Shown here: one piece after another, positions 16,822 through 25,095 of the stretch
How the letters are laid out: each line of letters opens with the position of its first letter
Position numbering within the stretch: position 1 is the first letter of the stretch
Assembly: GCA_021808055.1 (NCBI GenBank)
Contig: JAKBCH010000019.1
Coordinates: forward strand, 1-31,133
Origin: Pseudomonadota bacterium
GTDB taxonomy: Bacteria > Pseudomonadota > Alphaproteobacteria > Acetobacterales > Acetobacteraceae
Direction of reading: 5' to 3'
Length of the DNA: 31,133 bases
The notes under the pieces: model-generated
The model's database searches: none
Seen by the model: the letters and a program-made list of their open reading frames with translations, nothing else
Told to the model about the DNA's origin: nothing
Made by a program: the position numbers and the translations under genes

Positions 16822-17488
16822 TATGCACCAGCCTGCCATGTTCAAGGCTAAGCCGCGGGAAGGGGTAGCGTTCCACCAGCCCGCTGTTATGCGTCGCCAC
16901 AATCACCGTGGTGCCGAGCTTGTTCAGCGCCGTAATCAGCAGCATCAACCGTTCGGCCTGCTCTTCGTCCAGGTTCCCTGTTGGTTCATCGGCCACCAGC
17001 AGCTTGGGCCGTGCCACCACGGCGCGGGCAATGGCAATGCGTTGCTGCTCGCCGCCTGAAAGTTCGTCTGGCCGCGCGTGCAGCCGGTGGGCAAGCCCCA
17101 CCCAGCGCAGAATTTCCCCCACATCCGCCTGCACCTGCGCCTCGCTGCGGCGGGCCAGGCGCATCGGCAGGGCGACGTTGTCATATGCATCCAATTGCGG
17201 CAGCAGCCGGAAATCCTGGTACACCACACCAATGCGCCGTCGCAGCAAGGCGGCCTCGCGCCGGTTGATGCGCGCCGCGCGCGAGCCAAGAATTTCAATG
17301 CGCCCGCGCGCCGGATGCTCAGCAAGGTAAATGAGTTTGAGCAAGCTGGTTTTGCCAGCACCCGATGGGCCAGTCAGCCAACGAAAGCCACCATCCTCGA
17401 TCTCGAAGCTGATGCCGCGCAGCGCCTCGGCCTCGGGCGCGCGGTCGGCGTGCCGGTAGCGCAGCCAGACATCTTCGAATCGGACCAT
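16814..17488 (-). CDS. ftsE: Cell division ATP-binding protein FtsE
   Basis: FtsE is the cytoplasmic ATPase of FtsEX. The 224-residue protein has Walker A GPSGAGKT (40-47), the Q-loop [10 protein letters not shown] (88-97), the ABC signature LSGGEQQR (143-150), Walker [13 protein letters not shown] (163-174) and the switch histidine in VATHN (197-201). The [10 protein letters not shown] and DEPTGNLD strings are typical of FtsE rather than of import ATPases. It is the first gene of the ftsE-ftsX-DUF218-plsC run and is divergent from the zinc-ribbon gene, so its promoter should lie in the 144-base gap 17489-17632. Confidence 0.95.
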   Translation of the reverse strand: MVRFEDVWLRYRHADRAPEAEALRGISFEIEDGGFRWLTGPSGAGKTSLLKLIYLAEHPARGRIEILGSRAARINRREAALLRRRIGVVYQDFRLLPQLDAYDNVALPMRLARRSEAQVQADVGEILRWVGLAHRLHARPDELSGGEQQRIAIARAVVARPKLLVADEPTGNLDEEQAERLMLLITALNKLGTTVIVATHNSGLVERYPFPRLSLEHGRLVHNG

Positions 17489-17516
17489 CAGGCTTGATCC
17501 CCCATGCGCTTCTAGT

Positions 17517-17539
17517 GCCGTGATAAGCCGTATCGCGGC
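17517..17539. repeat. 9-base-pair inverted repeat between divergent genes
   Basis: GCCGTGATA (17517-17525) pairs with TATCGCGGC (17531-17539) around AGCCG, with one G-T wobble. It lies 29 bases before ftsE and could be an operator or a 5' leader hairpin. No clear promoter boxes were found in this gap. Confidence 0.4.
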
Positions 17540-17632
17540 AAGACTTGGGGGGCATTTATTTGCGGTAAATGTCGTCGAGTGCCGTTCATGTTATTGCGGC
17601 AGCTTGGTAAAGATGCCATTCGTTAAGGCGCA

Positions 17633-18103
17633 ATGCGGATTGTTTGCCCTGATTGCCTAACCCAATACGACGTTCCCGATAAGCTGATCGGCAGCGGTCG
17701 TCGCCGCTTGCGGTGCGGGCAATGTGGCCATGGCTGGCCGTTTGAACCTGAAAGCGTGCTGCCTGCCGCTGTGACTGATGAAGCGCTCAACCGCCATTTC
17801 GGTCAGCCGAGCGACGATGAGGCAAAAGTGGAAGTTCAGGCAGCGTTGCGAGACGAAGCGCTTGGCCGCCCTAACCAGGAGGCACTCGCTCTGCCACCGG
17901 AACCCGTTGCCACAACCGAGGCTGACCGGTTTGCTGACATCGTGCGCGCCGCGCGCAACAATGAAATAGAGCTGGAGCCTGAACACCCTCCTCGCGGCCG
18001 TGGCCAAAACAGTGCCTTGCGCGTGGTTTTGTTGTTTCTGCTGATCCTGGCGGTGGTCTTTCTGGAACGCCACGCGTTAATGCGCGTCTTGCATCTTTCC
18101 TAA
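17633..18103 (+). CDS. MJ0042-type zinc-ribbon protein with C-terminal membrane anchor
   Basis: This 156-residue protein begins with a zinc ribbon whose ligands are C5, C8, C28 and C31 (CPDC and CGQC), matching the MJ0042 finger-like domain of alphaproteobacteria. A charged, low-complexity middle is followed by one membrane helix (about 129-144). The plan suggests a cytoplasmic sensor or adaptor tied to the inner membrane. It is divergent from ftsE, so a link to division is suggested by position only. The start is the first ATG of the frame and begins directly with the zinc ribbon. Confidence 0.85.
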   Translation: MRIVCPDCLTQYDVPDKLIGSGRRRLRCGQCGHGWPFEPESVLPAAVTDEALNRHFGQPSDDEAKVEVQAALRDEALGRPNQEALALPPEPVATTEADRFADIVRAARNNEIELEPEHPPRGRGQNSALRVVLLFLLILAVVFLERHALMRVLHLS

Positions 18104-18120
18104 AGGCTTTAGAGTGCAAT

Positions 18121-18159
18121 GACTTTAGGTTCACTCACTATGTGCGCGAACCTAAAGTC
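18121..18159. repeat. Stem-loop A: perfect 12-base inverted repeat
   Basis: GACTTTAGGTTC (18121-18132) pairs with GAACCTAAAGTC (18148-18159) around a 15-base loop. It is the first of five hairpins between the zinc-ribbon gene and glmU. Confidence 0.8.
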
Positions 18160-18160
18160 T

Positions 18161-18197
18161 GAATCGCCCTCTATCTCATTGTTTTAGAGGCGGATTC
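18161..18197. repeat. Stem-loop B: imperfect 13-base inverted repeat
   Basis: Bases 18161-18173 pair with 18185-18197 at 11 of 13 positions (GAATC/GATTC outer, CCTCTA/TAGAGG inner), with an 11-base loop. Confidence 0.6.
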
Positions 18198-18198
18198 A

Positions 18199-18237
18199 GA
18201 TTTAAAGCGGATCACTCCCGTGATTCGATCTAAAATC
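18199..18237. repeat. Stem-loop C: imperfect hairpin
   Basis: GATCAC (18210-18215) pairs with GTGATT (18220-18225) around TCCC. An outer stem GATTTA (18199-18204) pairs with TAAAATC (18231-18237) with one bulge, across an internal loop. Confidence 0.5.
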
Positions 18238-18246
18238 ATCCAACTC

Positions 18247-18288
18247 TAGAGCGGTTTCCGTTCACGCCGGTTCACGTAAACCGCTCTA
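18247..18288. repeat. Stem-loop D: perfect 11-base inverted repeat
   Basis: TAGAGCGGTTT (18247-18257) pairs with AAACCGCTCTA (18278-18288). The loop carries GTTCACG twice (18260-18266 and 18270-18276). The layout recalls palindromic intergenic repeats known from alphaproteobacteria, but I could not compare copies. Confidence 0.75.
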
Positions 18289-18303
18289 ACTCTCTGTTTA
18301 AGC

Positions 18304-18347
18304 GAGCAACATCCGACCAAACGTGTCTGTTTGGTCGGATGTTGCTC
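18304..18347. repeat. Stem-loop E: perfect 19-base inverted repeat touching the glmU stop
   Basis: Bases 18304-18322 are the exact reverse complement of 18329-18347, with the 6-base loop GTGTCT. The right arm ends on the last base of the glmU TAG. No T-run follows on either strand, so a standard intrinsic terminator is doubtful, although the hairpin is very stable. Confidence 0.85.
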
Positions 18348-19630
18348 TAGCGTTTCCAGGGTTTGGTGACCTGCCGGGCACGGCCCAGCGCCAGCGCGCC
18401 ATCTGGCACATCCTGGTTGATCACTGAACCCGCGGCGATCAGCGCGCCATCTCCCACTGAAACCGGCGCCACCAATGCGGTATTGGACCCAATGAAGGCG
18501 TTCGCGCCGATTTTGGTCCGGTGCTTGGCCTTGCCATCGTAATTGCAGGTGATGGTGCCAGCGCCGATATTTGTGCCGGGGCCAATTTCGGAATCACCCA
18601 GATAGGTCAGGTGATTGGCCTTGACCCCCTTGCCAAGCTTGGCCGCCTTCACTTCCACGAAATTGCCGATATGCACGTTCTCGCCAATGTCAGCGCCGGG
18701 GCGCAGCCGCGCATAAGGGCCGATGATGGCACCTGAGCGCACCACGCAGCCTTCCAAATGCGAAAACGCCTTGATCTCGACATTGCCGTCGATTTTTACC
18801 CCAGGCCCGAACACCACATGCGGGCCGATGACCGTATCCGGTCCGATCTTGGTGTCGGCGGCGAAAAATACTGTTTCGGGTGCTTGCAAGCTCACACCAT
18901 CGGCCATGAAACGCATACGGGCACGGGCCTGGAAGGCGGCTTCTGCTTCGGCGAGCTCTGCGCGGGAATTCACGCCGAGGCATTCATCGTAAGGCGCATT
19001 CAGCGCCGCGACATTTATGCCCTCCGCGCGGGCAATGGCCACAATATCGGTGAGGTAGAACTCGCCCTTGGCGTTGTTGTTGGTCACCTGGGCCAGCCAG
19101 CCCCGCATATCTGTGCCCAGTGCGGCCATGCCGCCCGCGTTGCAAAACCCTATGGCGCGCTCTTCCTCGCTTGCATCGGCATACTCCACAATGCGGGCCA
19201 GGTAGTCACCCTGCATCACCAGCCGGCCATATTTGCCGGCATCCGGCGGGGTCATGCCCAGCAGCACCAGCCCGGCATCGCCCTTGGCCAGCCGCGCCAG
19301 CAGGCCGCGCATGGTTTCCACCGAAACCAGCGGGTTGTCCGCATAGAAAACAGCCACCGGGCCTTCACCAAAAAATGTCTCAGCCTGGCGTGTGGCATGA
19401 GCGGTGCCCAGCCGTTCCGCCTGCACCGCCACCGCGTGCGGGGCGGCCAGGCTTTCCAACAACGCCATTTCCGGCCCCACCACCACGGCAACGCGGTCGA
19501 ACACCTGCTCCGCCGCGCGGATGACGTGAACAAGCATCTCCCGCCCGGCGATTTTATGCGCGGCTTTCGGCAGAGCGGATTTCATCCGCGTGCCCAGCCC
19601 GGCGGCGATGATGACGGCGGTGCTCTGCAT
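18347..19630 (-). CDS. glmU: Bifunctional GlmU: GlcN-1-P acetyltransferase / GlcNAc-1-P uridyltransferase
   Basis: GlmU makes UDP-GlcNAc for peptidoglycan and lipopolysaccharide. The N-terminal uridyltransferase has the GLGTRMKSALPK loop (11-22) and LGTAHATRQAE. The C-terminal left-handed beta-helix acetyltransferase shows hexapeptide repeats, ARLRPGADIGENVHIGNFVEVK, NHLTYLGDSEIG and NIGAGTITCNYDGKAKHRTKIG, which includes the acetyl-CoA and catalytic region. At 427 residues it is a little short of the usual 450 or so, but no domain is missing. The start is 2 bases after the NIPSNAP gene with no ribosome-binding site of its own, so coupled translation is likely. The stop codon is touched by a 19-base-pair hairpin. 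Confidence 0.95.
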   Translation of the reverse strand: MQSTAVIIAAGLGTRMKSALPKAAHKIAGREMLVHVIRAAEQVFDRVAVVVGPEMALLESLAAPHAVAVQAERLGTAHATRQAETFFGEGPVAVFYADNPLVSVETMRGLLARLAKGDAGLVLLGMTPPDAGKYGRLVMQGDYLARIVEYADASEEERAIGFCNAGGMAALGTDMRGWLAQVTNNNAKGEFYLTDIVAIARAEGINVAALNAPYDECLGVNSRAELAEAEAAFQARARMRFMADGVSLQAPETVFFAADTKIGPDTVIGPHVVFGPGVKIDGNVEIKAFSHLEGCVVRSGAIIGPYARLRPGADIGENVHIGNFVEVKAAKLGKGVKANHLTYLGDSEIGPGTNIGAGTITCNYDGKAKHRTKIGANAFIGSNTALVAPVSVGDGALIAAGSVINQDVPDGALALGRARQVTKPWKR

Positions 19631-19632
19631 GT

Positions 19633-19953
19633 TTACTTGGCGGCGAAAAAAGGCGTGCTTTTGGCGATCACGTTTTCCTGCGAGATGAAGCCATCCAGCT
19701 TCGAAACCTTCTCCTGAAACACCGCCCAGCCGGGTTCCTGCATCATCGCGTTGCGCCGCGCTTCGCGGTCTGCCTGGCTCTCATAGCGCCAGATATGGAT
19801 CACCTGGTGCAGCGCGCCCTCGAAGGTGGTGTAAAACCCCAGGCAGTCACCCAGATATTTCTGCTGCAACGGCCAGGCGTGCTCTTCGTACAGCTTCAGC
19901 CAGGCGTTCATTTTGCCGGGTTGGAATTTATAGGTGCGGATATCCACGATCAT
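19633..19953 (-). CDS. NIPSNAP family protein
   Basis: This 106-residue protein is a ferredoxin-like alpha/beta NIPSNAP domain: it opens with MIVDIRTYKFQPGKMNAWL, has the central FEGALHQVIHIWRYES, and lacks signal or membrane segments. The fold is related to small dimeric monooxygenases and binding proteins, but the family has no defined bacterial reaction. A good GAGGA ribosome-binding site lies within the end of tyrA. It is 12 bases from tyrA and 2 bases from glmU, so it belongs to the same transcript. Its role in that operon cannot be told from the sequence. Confidence 0.88.
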   Translation of the reverse strand: MIVDIRTYKFQPGKMNAWLKLYEEHAWPLQQKYLGDCLGFYTTFEGALHQVIHIWRYESQADREARRNAMMQEPGWAVFQEKVSKLDGFISQENVIAKSTPFFAAK

Positions 19954-19965
19954 GCTGATTTTTCC

Positions 19966-20850
19966 TCAGGCTTGTTTAATGTCGATCAGGCTTTTACGAA
20001 TCTTGCGGCTGCGGTTGATCCGGTCTTCGATATAATCCGTGTCGCCCCAGCGCACCGCGCGCGCCATCGCCTGCGCATCCTCCGAGAATCGGGAGAACAT
20101 CTCCAGCAGCGCGTCCTTGTTGTTGATGAACACATCGCGCCACATCACCGGGTCTGATGCCGCGATGCGGGTGAAATCCCGAAACCCCGTGGCGGCGAAT
20201 TGCAGAACCTCGTCGCGGGTTTCGTCTGCCAGGTCGTCCGCCGTGCCGCAGATGGTGAAGGCGATGAGATGCGGCAGATGGCTCACAATGGCGAGTACGC
20301 GGTCGTGGTGTGCTGCATCCATCCGCGCTGTGCGCGCACCCAGAATTTGCCACAGCGTTTCGATTTTTGCTGTTGCATCCTCGTTGCCCTCGGTTGGAAC
20401 CAGCAAGCACCAGCGGCCTTCGAACAGATTTGGCACCCCGGCATCGGGGCCGGAAAATTCCGTGCCCGCCATCGGGTGCGCGGGTACGAAATGCACGCCC
20501 TCCGGGACGAAGGGCGACACATCGCGGATGACAGATTGCTTGGTGGAACCAACATCCGAGAGAATACAACCCGCCGCCAGATGCGGGGCAATGGCTTCCG
20601 CGATGGCGGCGAAACTGCCCACAGGCGTGCAGAGAATCACACCATCAGCACCCTCCACCGCCTTGGCGGCATCGGCGATATATTCGTCACCAAGCCCCAA
20701 CGCCTCGGCGCGCTTTAAATGCGCCGGATCGGCATCAGAGATCACCAGATGCGCCACCGTGCCGGGATGCAGCCTCAGCCCCCCCGCGATGGAAGCGCCG
20801 ATATGGCCGATGCCGATGAGCACCAACCGTTTGAACAATGGCTCAACCAT
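19966..20850 (-). CDS. tyrA: Prephenate/arogenate dehydrogenase
   Basis: TyrA oxidatively decarboxylates prephenate (or arogenate) on the way to tyrosine. The 294-residue protein has an N-terminal Rossmann motif GIGHIG (13-18), DVGSTKQ (99-105) and the HPMAGTE block (125-131) around the active site, then the all-helical dimerisation domain. It has no ACT or chorismate mutase domain of its own; chorismate mutase is a separate gene two positions upstream. The ATG overlaps the hisC end by eight bases. NAD versus NADP and prephenate versus arogenate preference are not decided here. Confidence 0.93.
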   Translation of the reverse strand: MVEPLFKRLVLIGIGHIGASIAGGLRLHPGTVAHLVISDADPAHLKRAEALGLGDEYIADAAKAVEGADGVILCTPVGSFAAIAEAIAPHLAAGCILSDVGSTKQSVIRDVSPFVPEGVHFVPAHPMAGTEFSGPDAGVPNLFEGRWCLLVPTEGNEDATAKIETLWQILGARTARMDAAHHDRVLAIVSHLPHLIAFTICGTADDLADETRDEVLQFAATGFRDFTRIAASDPVMWRDVFINNKDALLEMFSRFSEDAQAMARAVRWGDTDYIEDRINRSRKIRKSLIDIKQA

Positions 20851-21928
20851 GAGAAAATTCAGTCAGATGTTCCGCAACGAGGCTGCATTCAGCCACCGTG
20901 CCGATGGTGATGCGCAGGCAATGCGGCAGACCGTAGGATTTTACTTGCCGTACGATAATGCCCTGCTTGCGCAAATGCATGTCCGCGGCACTTGCGCGTT
21001 CCACAGTGGAAAAATCCACCAGAATGAAATTCGCGTCCGAGGGGATCACCGTCAGCCCCGCCTGGGTCAGCCGCTCAGTCAGGCGTCGGCGCTCGGCGCT
21101 GTTATGCGCGCGGCTCATCTCCAGCCAACCGGGTTCTTCCAATGCTGCAATGCCCGCGGCCAAGGCAAAATTATTCACCGGGAAGGGCGGGCGCACGCGG
21201 TTGAGCACATCTACCACAGCCGGTGGCGCATAACCCCAGCCAAGCCGGGTGCCGCCCATGCCGAAAATTTTTGAGAAGGTGCGGGTCATCACCGTGTTGT
21301 CCCCGGCATCCACCAGCTTCACCCCGGCGTCGTAATCCGCGCGCTCCACATATTCAGAATACGCCGCATCCAGCACCAGCAGCACATGCTCCGGCAGGGC
21401 GTTGCGCAGCCGTTCCATCTCGCTTTGGCCGAGTGCCGTGCCGGTGGGGTTGTTGGGGTTGGCGATGAACACCATGCGCGTGAGCGGGCTTACCAGTGCC
21501 AGAATCGCATCCACATCCGTGGTAAGGTCTTTCTCTGGTGCCTTCAGAACGGTGCAGCCTGCGAGCTTGCCGGAAATCTCATAAATCGAGAAGCCGTGCT
21601 CGCTCATGATGAGTTCCGTACCCGGCCCGCCATAGGATTGAATGAGCAAGGTGAGAATTTCATCGGAGCCGTTGCCGCAAACGATCCGTTCCGGGTCCAG
21701 ACCAAACTTCTCGCCCAGCGCCTGGCGCAGCTTCAACGCCCCTCCATCCGGGTAACGATGCATGTTGGTGGCGGCCTCGGCAACGGCGCGCAGCGCGCCC
21801 GGTGGCGGCCCGAACGCGCCCTCATTGGAGGAGAGCTTGATGGGTTTCTCAAACCCCGCCAGCTTAGACTCACCGCCGACATAAGCGGCCACGGAGAAAA
21901 TTTCCGCGCGGGAAACGGGTTTGTTCAC
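20843..21928 (-). CDS. hisC: Histidinol-phosphate / aromatic aminotransferase (HisC family)
   Basis: This is a fold-type I PLP aminotransferase of the HisC family. It shows NPNNPTG (157-163), DAAYSEY (188-194) and the PLP lysine K220 in [20 protein letters not shown]. Its place between chorismate mutase and tyrA suggests that it transaminates aromatic keto acids, perhaps besides histidinol phosphate. I chose the GTG at 21928, one base after the upstream stop, because the protein then begins [23 protein letters not shown], close to the family's N-terminus. An ATG at 21958 is the alternative and would overlap the upstream gene by 29 bases. Confidence 0.9.
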   Translation of the reverse strand: MNKPVSRAEIFSVAAYVGGESKLAGFEKPIKLSSNEGAFGPPPGALRAVAEAATNMHRYPDGGALKLRQALGEKFGLDPERIVCGNGSDEILTLLIQSYGGPGTELIMSEHGFSIYEISGKLAGCTVLKAPEKDLTTDVDAILALVSPLTRMVFIANPNNPTGTALGQSEMERLRNALPEHVLLVLDAAYSEYVERADYDAGVKLVDAGDNTVMTRTFSKIFGMGGTRLGWGYAPPAVVDVLNRVRPPFPVNNFALAAGIAALEEPGWLEMSRAHNSAERRRLTERLTQAGLTVIPSDANFILVDFSTVERASAADMHLRKQGIIVRQVKSYGLPHCLRITIGTVAECSLVAEHLTEFSHG

Positions 21929-21929
21929 C

Positions 21930-22793
21930 TCAGTTCGTTTCGCTGATGGGGGTGGCATAGCCTCCGGCCACCTGCGGCGGCACGTCCAGCCCGGCAATGG
22001 CGGCAAGGCGCGGGTCGGCGTCGTCCACCAGCCCTTCCACCTCCACCAGCGCCAGCAGCCGCGAATCGCCGGGCAGGCGCTTCACCCAAAGCGAACCAGG
22101 CGTAAAGCCCGCGGCGGCCACTTGTTCGATCATCCTGGTGCGAGACGAGTCGGTGTTGAAGCTCAGCAGAATCAACCCGCGGTCGTTGCCGCTGGCATCC
22201 GGCGGCACAGAAGCAACCACATAAGCTTCACCGGTGGGCAACCCTTCCGCCCGGCGGGTCCAAAATGGTATTCTGGCAATAATGTACAGCCGCAACTGGC
22301 CGTTGGCGGCCAGCATCGGCCACCAGCCGCCATGGGCGTCATCGCCTTCGGCCAGCGGCGGCAGCACGGCAAGCTGGGCGCCGCCCTCACGCGTCAAATC
22401 CGCCAGGGTTTGCGCCGGGTTATGGTGGCGGCGCACCGGGGTGAGCGGGCCAAAATGTTCACGGGCGAGGGCCAGCCGGGTCTCGGCGTTCTCGCCGTCG
22501 CACACCGCCATGGTCTGTCCGCCTTCGATAATCAGCGCGGCACCGAACATCTCCCGCCAGATGCGGATGATGGCCTGGGCGGGCCAGGAGCCTTGGTGGC
22601 GGGCCAGCAGGCGGCGCAGAATGATGGCTTCCCGCCCCGGGCGGATCTTGGTGCCGGTCTTACCACCTTCCGACGCCACGCTTTCCACCACTCTGGCGCG
22701 CTTCATCAGCAGGTCATGAATCTGGTCGTCGATGCCGTCGAGTTCGGCGCGCAATTCGGCAAGGCGCGCGGCAGGGGGGGCAAGGTCATTCAT
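21930..22793 (-). CDS. AroQ-type chorismate mutase with a reduced prephenate-dehydratase-like C-terminal region
   Basis: Residues 8-92 form an all-helical AroQ chorismate mutase: [35 protein letters not shown] and IWREMFGA are typical and place it on the route to prephenate. The rest (about 95-287) loosely follows prephenate dehydratase: [21 protein letters not shown], then an ACT-like [25 protein letters not shown]. The dehydratase TRF motif is not visible and the domain is shorter than usual, so dehydratase activity is doubtful. The length is 287 residues. The open frame to 23045 was rejected because it crosses the metX start. The chosen ATG has no ribosome-binding site but overlaps the stop of a possible 8-residue upstream ORF. 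Confidence 0.85.
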   Translation of the reverse strand: MNDLAPPAARLAELRAELDGIDDQIHDLLMKRARVVESVASEGGKTGTKIRPGREAIILRRLLARHQGSWPAQAIIRIWREMFGAALIIEGGQTMAVCDGENAETRLALAREHFGPLTPVRRHHNPAQTLADLTREGGAQLAVLPPLAEGDDAHGGWWPMLAANGQLRLYIIARIPFWTRRAEGLPTGEAYVVASVPPDASGNDRGLILLSFNTDSSRTRMIEQVAAAGFTPGSLWVKRLPGDSRLLALVEVEGLVDDADPRLAAIAGLDVPPQVAGGYATPISETN

Positions 22794-22816
22794 CGCGGCG
22801 TTTGATACCGCAACAT
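22790..22816 (-). other. Possible 8-codon upstream ORF coupled to the chorismate mutase start
   Basis: On the minus strand GGAGG (22824-22820) is followed after 3 bases by ATG (22816) and eight sense codons, MLRYQTPR. The TGA stop overlaps the chorismate mutase ATG as ATGA. The main start has no Shine-Dalgarno of its own. The 3-base spacing is short, so this could be chance. Confidence 0.3.
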
Positions 22817-22910
22817 GCGCCTCCGCGCCAAGCCGTATGAAAGGGTTGTTCTTCCATTTCGGGATAGGGATTGCACCACGGGGTTCGCCAGCGCATATGC
22901 GGAAATCATC

Positions 22911-24053
22911 ATGGACCAGCCTTCGGCCAGCACGGATTTTCCGCATCAAAGCGTCACCTTCCCAGAAGGTGTGAGGCTGGATTGCGGCCGCGTGCTGCCC
23001 AGCGTCACGGTGGCCTACCGCACTTACGGCACGCTGAACCCCCAAAAAACCAACGCCATTTTAATTTGCCACGCCCTCACCGGGGACCAATACGTGGCGG
23101 AACCAAACCCCGAAACCGGCAAGCCTGGCTGGTGGGAGATCATGGTCGGGCCGGGCAAGCCGGTGGATACGGAAAAATATTTCGTGCTCTGCGCCAATGT
23201 GCTGGGCGGATGCATGGGCACCACAGGTCCGCGCTCGCCGCATGGCGAACGGCCGGGCGCGCTGTGGGGCACTGATTTTCCGGTCATTACCATCAATGAC
23301 ATGGTGCGGGTGCAAAGGCGCCTGGTGGAGCATTTTGGCATCGGCAAGCTGTTTGCGGTCATCGGCGGTTCCATGGGCGGCATGCAGGTGCTCGCCTGGG
23401 CGGCGCAGTACCCGCAGATGGTTTTCGCCGCCGTGCCTATTGCCGCCGCCGCTTATCATTCGGCGCAAAACATTGCCTTCCACGAAATCGGCCGGCAGGC
23501 GATTTTCGCTGACCCAGATTTTCGCAACGGCAATTACTGGGAAGAGGGCGTGCGCCCGGAACGTGGCCTCGCCGTGGCGCGGATGACAGCGCACATCACC
23601 TACGTTTCTGAAGAGGCGCTTACCCGTAAATTCGGGCGCAAGCTGCAAAACAACGAAGGCTTTCCAGCCCTGGGCGAACAATTCGCGGTGGAGAGCTACC
23701 TGCAATACCAAGGCTCCTCCTTCGTGCAGCGGTTCGATGCAAATTCCTATCTCACCATCACGAGGGCGACGGATCTGTTCGACATGGCAGCCGAGCATGG
23801 CGGCGCGTTAGCAAGCGCCTTCCGGGGGACAAAGACGCGCTTTCTGCTGGTGAGCTTTTCCTCAGACTGGCTGTTCCCCACCGCGCAGTCCCGCGCCATC
23901 GCCCGCGCGCTCAACCATGTGGCGGCGAATGTGTCGTTCGTGGAAGTTACCTCGGATAAAGGCCACGACGCCTTTCTGCTGGATGAGCCGGAATTTCACA
24001 CCACCTTGCACGGCTTTCTGGCCGGCTGCGCCGCGCATGCGGGGCTGGCATGA
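22911..24053 (+). CDS. metX: Homoserine O-acetyltransferase MetX
   Basis: MetX is an alpha/beta hydrolase that acetylates (in some members succinylates) homoserine, the entry step to methionine. The catalytic triad is visible: S154 in GGSMGG (152-157), D319 in SSDWLFP and H352 in [21 protein letters not shown] (97-108) forms the oxyanion and substrate region. From the ATG at 22911 it has 380 residues, the normal size. The frame is open to 22815, but that part overlaps the divergent chorismate mutase leader. It overlaps the DUF805 gene by ATGA. I saw no SAM riboswitch in the 117-base gap upstream. Confidence 0.95.
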   Translation: MDQPSASTDFPHQSVTFPEGVRLDCGRVLPSVTVAYRTYGTLNPQKTNAILICHALTGDQYVAEPNPETGKPGWWEIMVGPGKPVDTEKYFVLCANVLGGCMGTTGPRSPHGERPGALWGTDFPVITINDMVRVQRRLVEHFGIGKLFAVIGGSMGGMQVLAWAAQYPQMVFAAVPIAAAAYHSAQNIAFHEIGRQAIFADPDFRNGNYWEEGVRPERGLAVARMTAHITYVSEEALTRKFGRKLQNNEGFPALGEQFAVESYLQYQGSSFVQRFDANSYLTITRATDLFDMAAEHGGALASAFRGTKTRFLLVSFSSDWLFPTAQSRAIARALNHVAANVSFVEVTSDKGHDAFLLDEPEFHTTLHGFLAGCAAHAGLA

Positions 24054-24469
24054 GCGGCGGCCTCGATACCTACCTGGCAGCGCGGTTTTCGTTTCAAGGG
24101 CGGGCTTCGCGCAAGGAGTTTTGGGTGCATGGTTATGTTGCATTCGCGCTCATGATGCTGGTGGTAGCGGCAGCGTTCGGCCTGCTTAACCTGGGTAAGC
24201 GGATGATCCTCAGCGATGCGCCGCTGCATTTGCAGATGCCATTTCAGGCCAGCCTTGAGGCCGCGTTGCTCTGCCTTTTGGGGGTCTGCGCCACGCTGTT
24301 CATCTGGTTCTCCGCGGCGCTGACATTTCGCCGCATGCACGATCTTGATCGTTCTGGATTTCAAGACGTTTTAGGCCTTTTTCGTTACCGGCTTATGTTC
24401 AGCCCGGGCACGCAAGGGCCAAATCGCTTTGGCCCAGACCCGCTGTACAAAGATGGGTCTGTTCCATGA
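24050..24469 (+). CDS. DUF805 membrane protein between metX and metW
   Basis: This 139-residue protein matches DUF805: it opens with the [13 protein letters not shown] motif (13-25), has hydrophobic segments at about 30-47 and 69-91, the [11 protein letters not shown] motif (94-104), and ends with [12 protein letters not shown] (119-130). DUF805 proteins are small inner-membrane proteins of unknown function. It overlaps metX upstream and metW downstream by ATGA each, so the three are translated as a unit. The FRYRLMF stretch around 111-117 stands where the family usually has a longer membrane segment, so the C-terminal helix looks shortened. Confidence 0.85.
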   Translation: MSGGLDTYLAARFSFQGRASRKEFWVHGYVAFALMMLVVAAAFGLLNLGKRMILSDAPLHLQMPFQASLEAALLCLLGVCATLFIWFSAALTFRRMHDLDRSGFQDVLGLFRYRLMFSPGTQGPNRFGPDPLYKDGSVP

Positions 24470-25089
24470 ACGTGGTGCAGAGCCGGAAGATTCGCGTTGA
24501 TCTGGAGCTGATCGCTGACTTCGTGCAGCCCGGTGCGCGCGTGTTGGATGTAGGCTGCGCCGAGGGGCAGCTTATCGAGCATCTCACCAAAGCAAAAAAC
24601 TGCGATGCGCGCGGCATCGAAATCGACATGGAGGAGGTGCAGCGCGCCATCGCCCATGGCCTGCCGGTGATGCAGGGCGACGCGGATACCGAGCTTGTGA
24701 CGTATCCTGATGCGGCGTTCGATTACGTGATTCTCTCCCGCACGCTGCAGGCGGTGGAAAAGCCGCGTGAAGTGCTACGGCAGATGCTGCGCATTTCCAC
24801 CCATGCCATCGTTTCATTCCCGAATTTCGGGCATTGGAGCCTGCGGCTGCAACTGCTCACCCGCGGGCGCATGCCGATGACCGCAGGCTGGAACCGCATG
24901 TGGTACGAAACACCGAATATCCACCCTTGCACCATCAAGGATTTCTTCGCTTTGTGCGAGATGGACGGCTATGTGGTGCAAGATTGGCTGGCGGCGGATG
25001 AACAGGGTTTGCGTACGCCCTGGCGCCGTTTTCCCAGGCTTGCGAATCTCTTTGGCGAACAAGGGCTGTTTCTGCTGCGCAAGGCCTGA
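24466..25089 (+). CDS. metW: Methionine biosynthesis protein MetW
   Basis: MetW is a methyltransferase-fold protein that accompanies MetX and is needed for full homoserine acyltransferase activity in several bacteria. The 207-residue protein has the SAM-type loop RVLDVGCAEGQLIEHL (25-40), a GIEID acidic strand, and the typical blocks FPNFGHWSLRLQLLTRGRMP and WYETPNIHPCTIKDF. No methyl transfer has been fixed to it. It is the last gene of the metX operon; its stop is 6 bases from the stop of the convergent RlpA gene, which leaves no room for a terminator. Confidence 0.95.
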   Translation: MNVVQSRKIRVDLELIADFVQPGARVLDVGCAEGQLIEHLTKAKNCDARGIEIDMEEVQRAIAHGLPVMQGDADTELVTYPDAAFDYVILSRTLQAVEKPREVLRQMLRISTHAIVSFPNFGHWSLRLQLLTRGRMPMTAGWNRMWYETPNIHPCTIKDFFALCEMDGYVVQDWLAADEQGLRTPWRRFPRLANLFGEQGLFLLRKA

Positions 25090-25095
25090 GGCCCG

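Noticed and set aside
18304..18347. Intrinsic terminator for glmU
   Set aside because: The 19-base-pair stem is very strong, but no T-run follows on the minus strand, and it touches the stop codon. Kept as a repeat, not as a terminator.
20039..21274. 411-codon plus-strand frame opposite tyrA and hisC
   Set aside because: Both genes on the minus strand carry catalytic motifs; this frame has none.
22794..22910. SAM-responsive riboswitch upstream of metX
   Set aside because: I looked for the pairing and conserved strings of known SAM classes and found none that fit; a covariance-model search would settle it.
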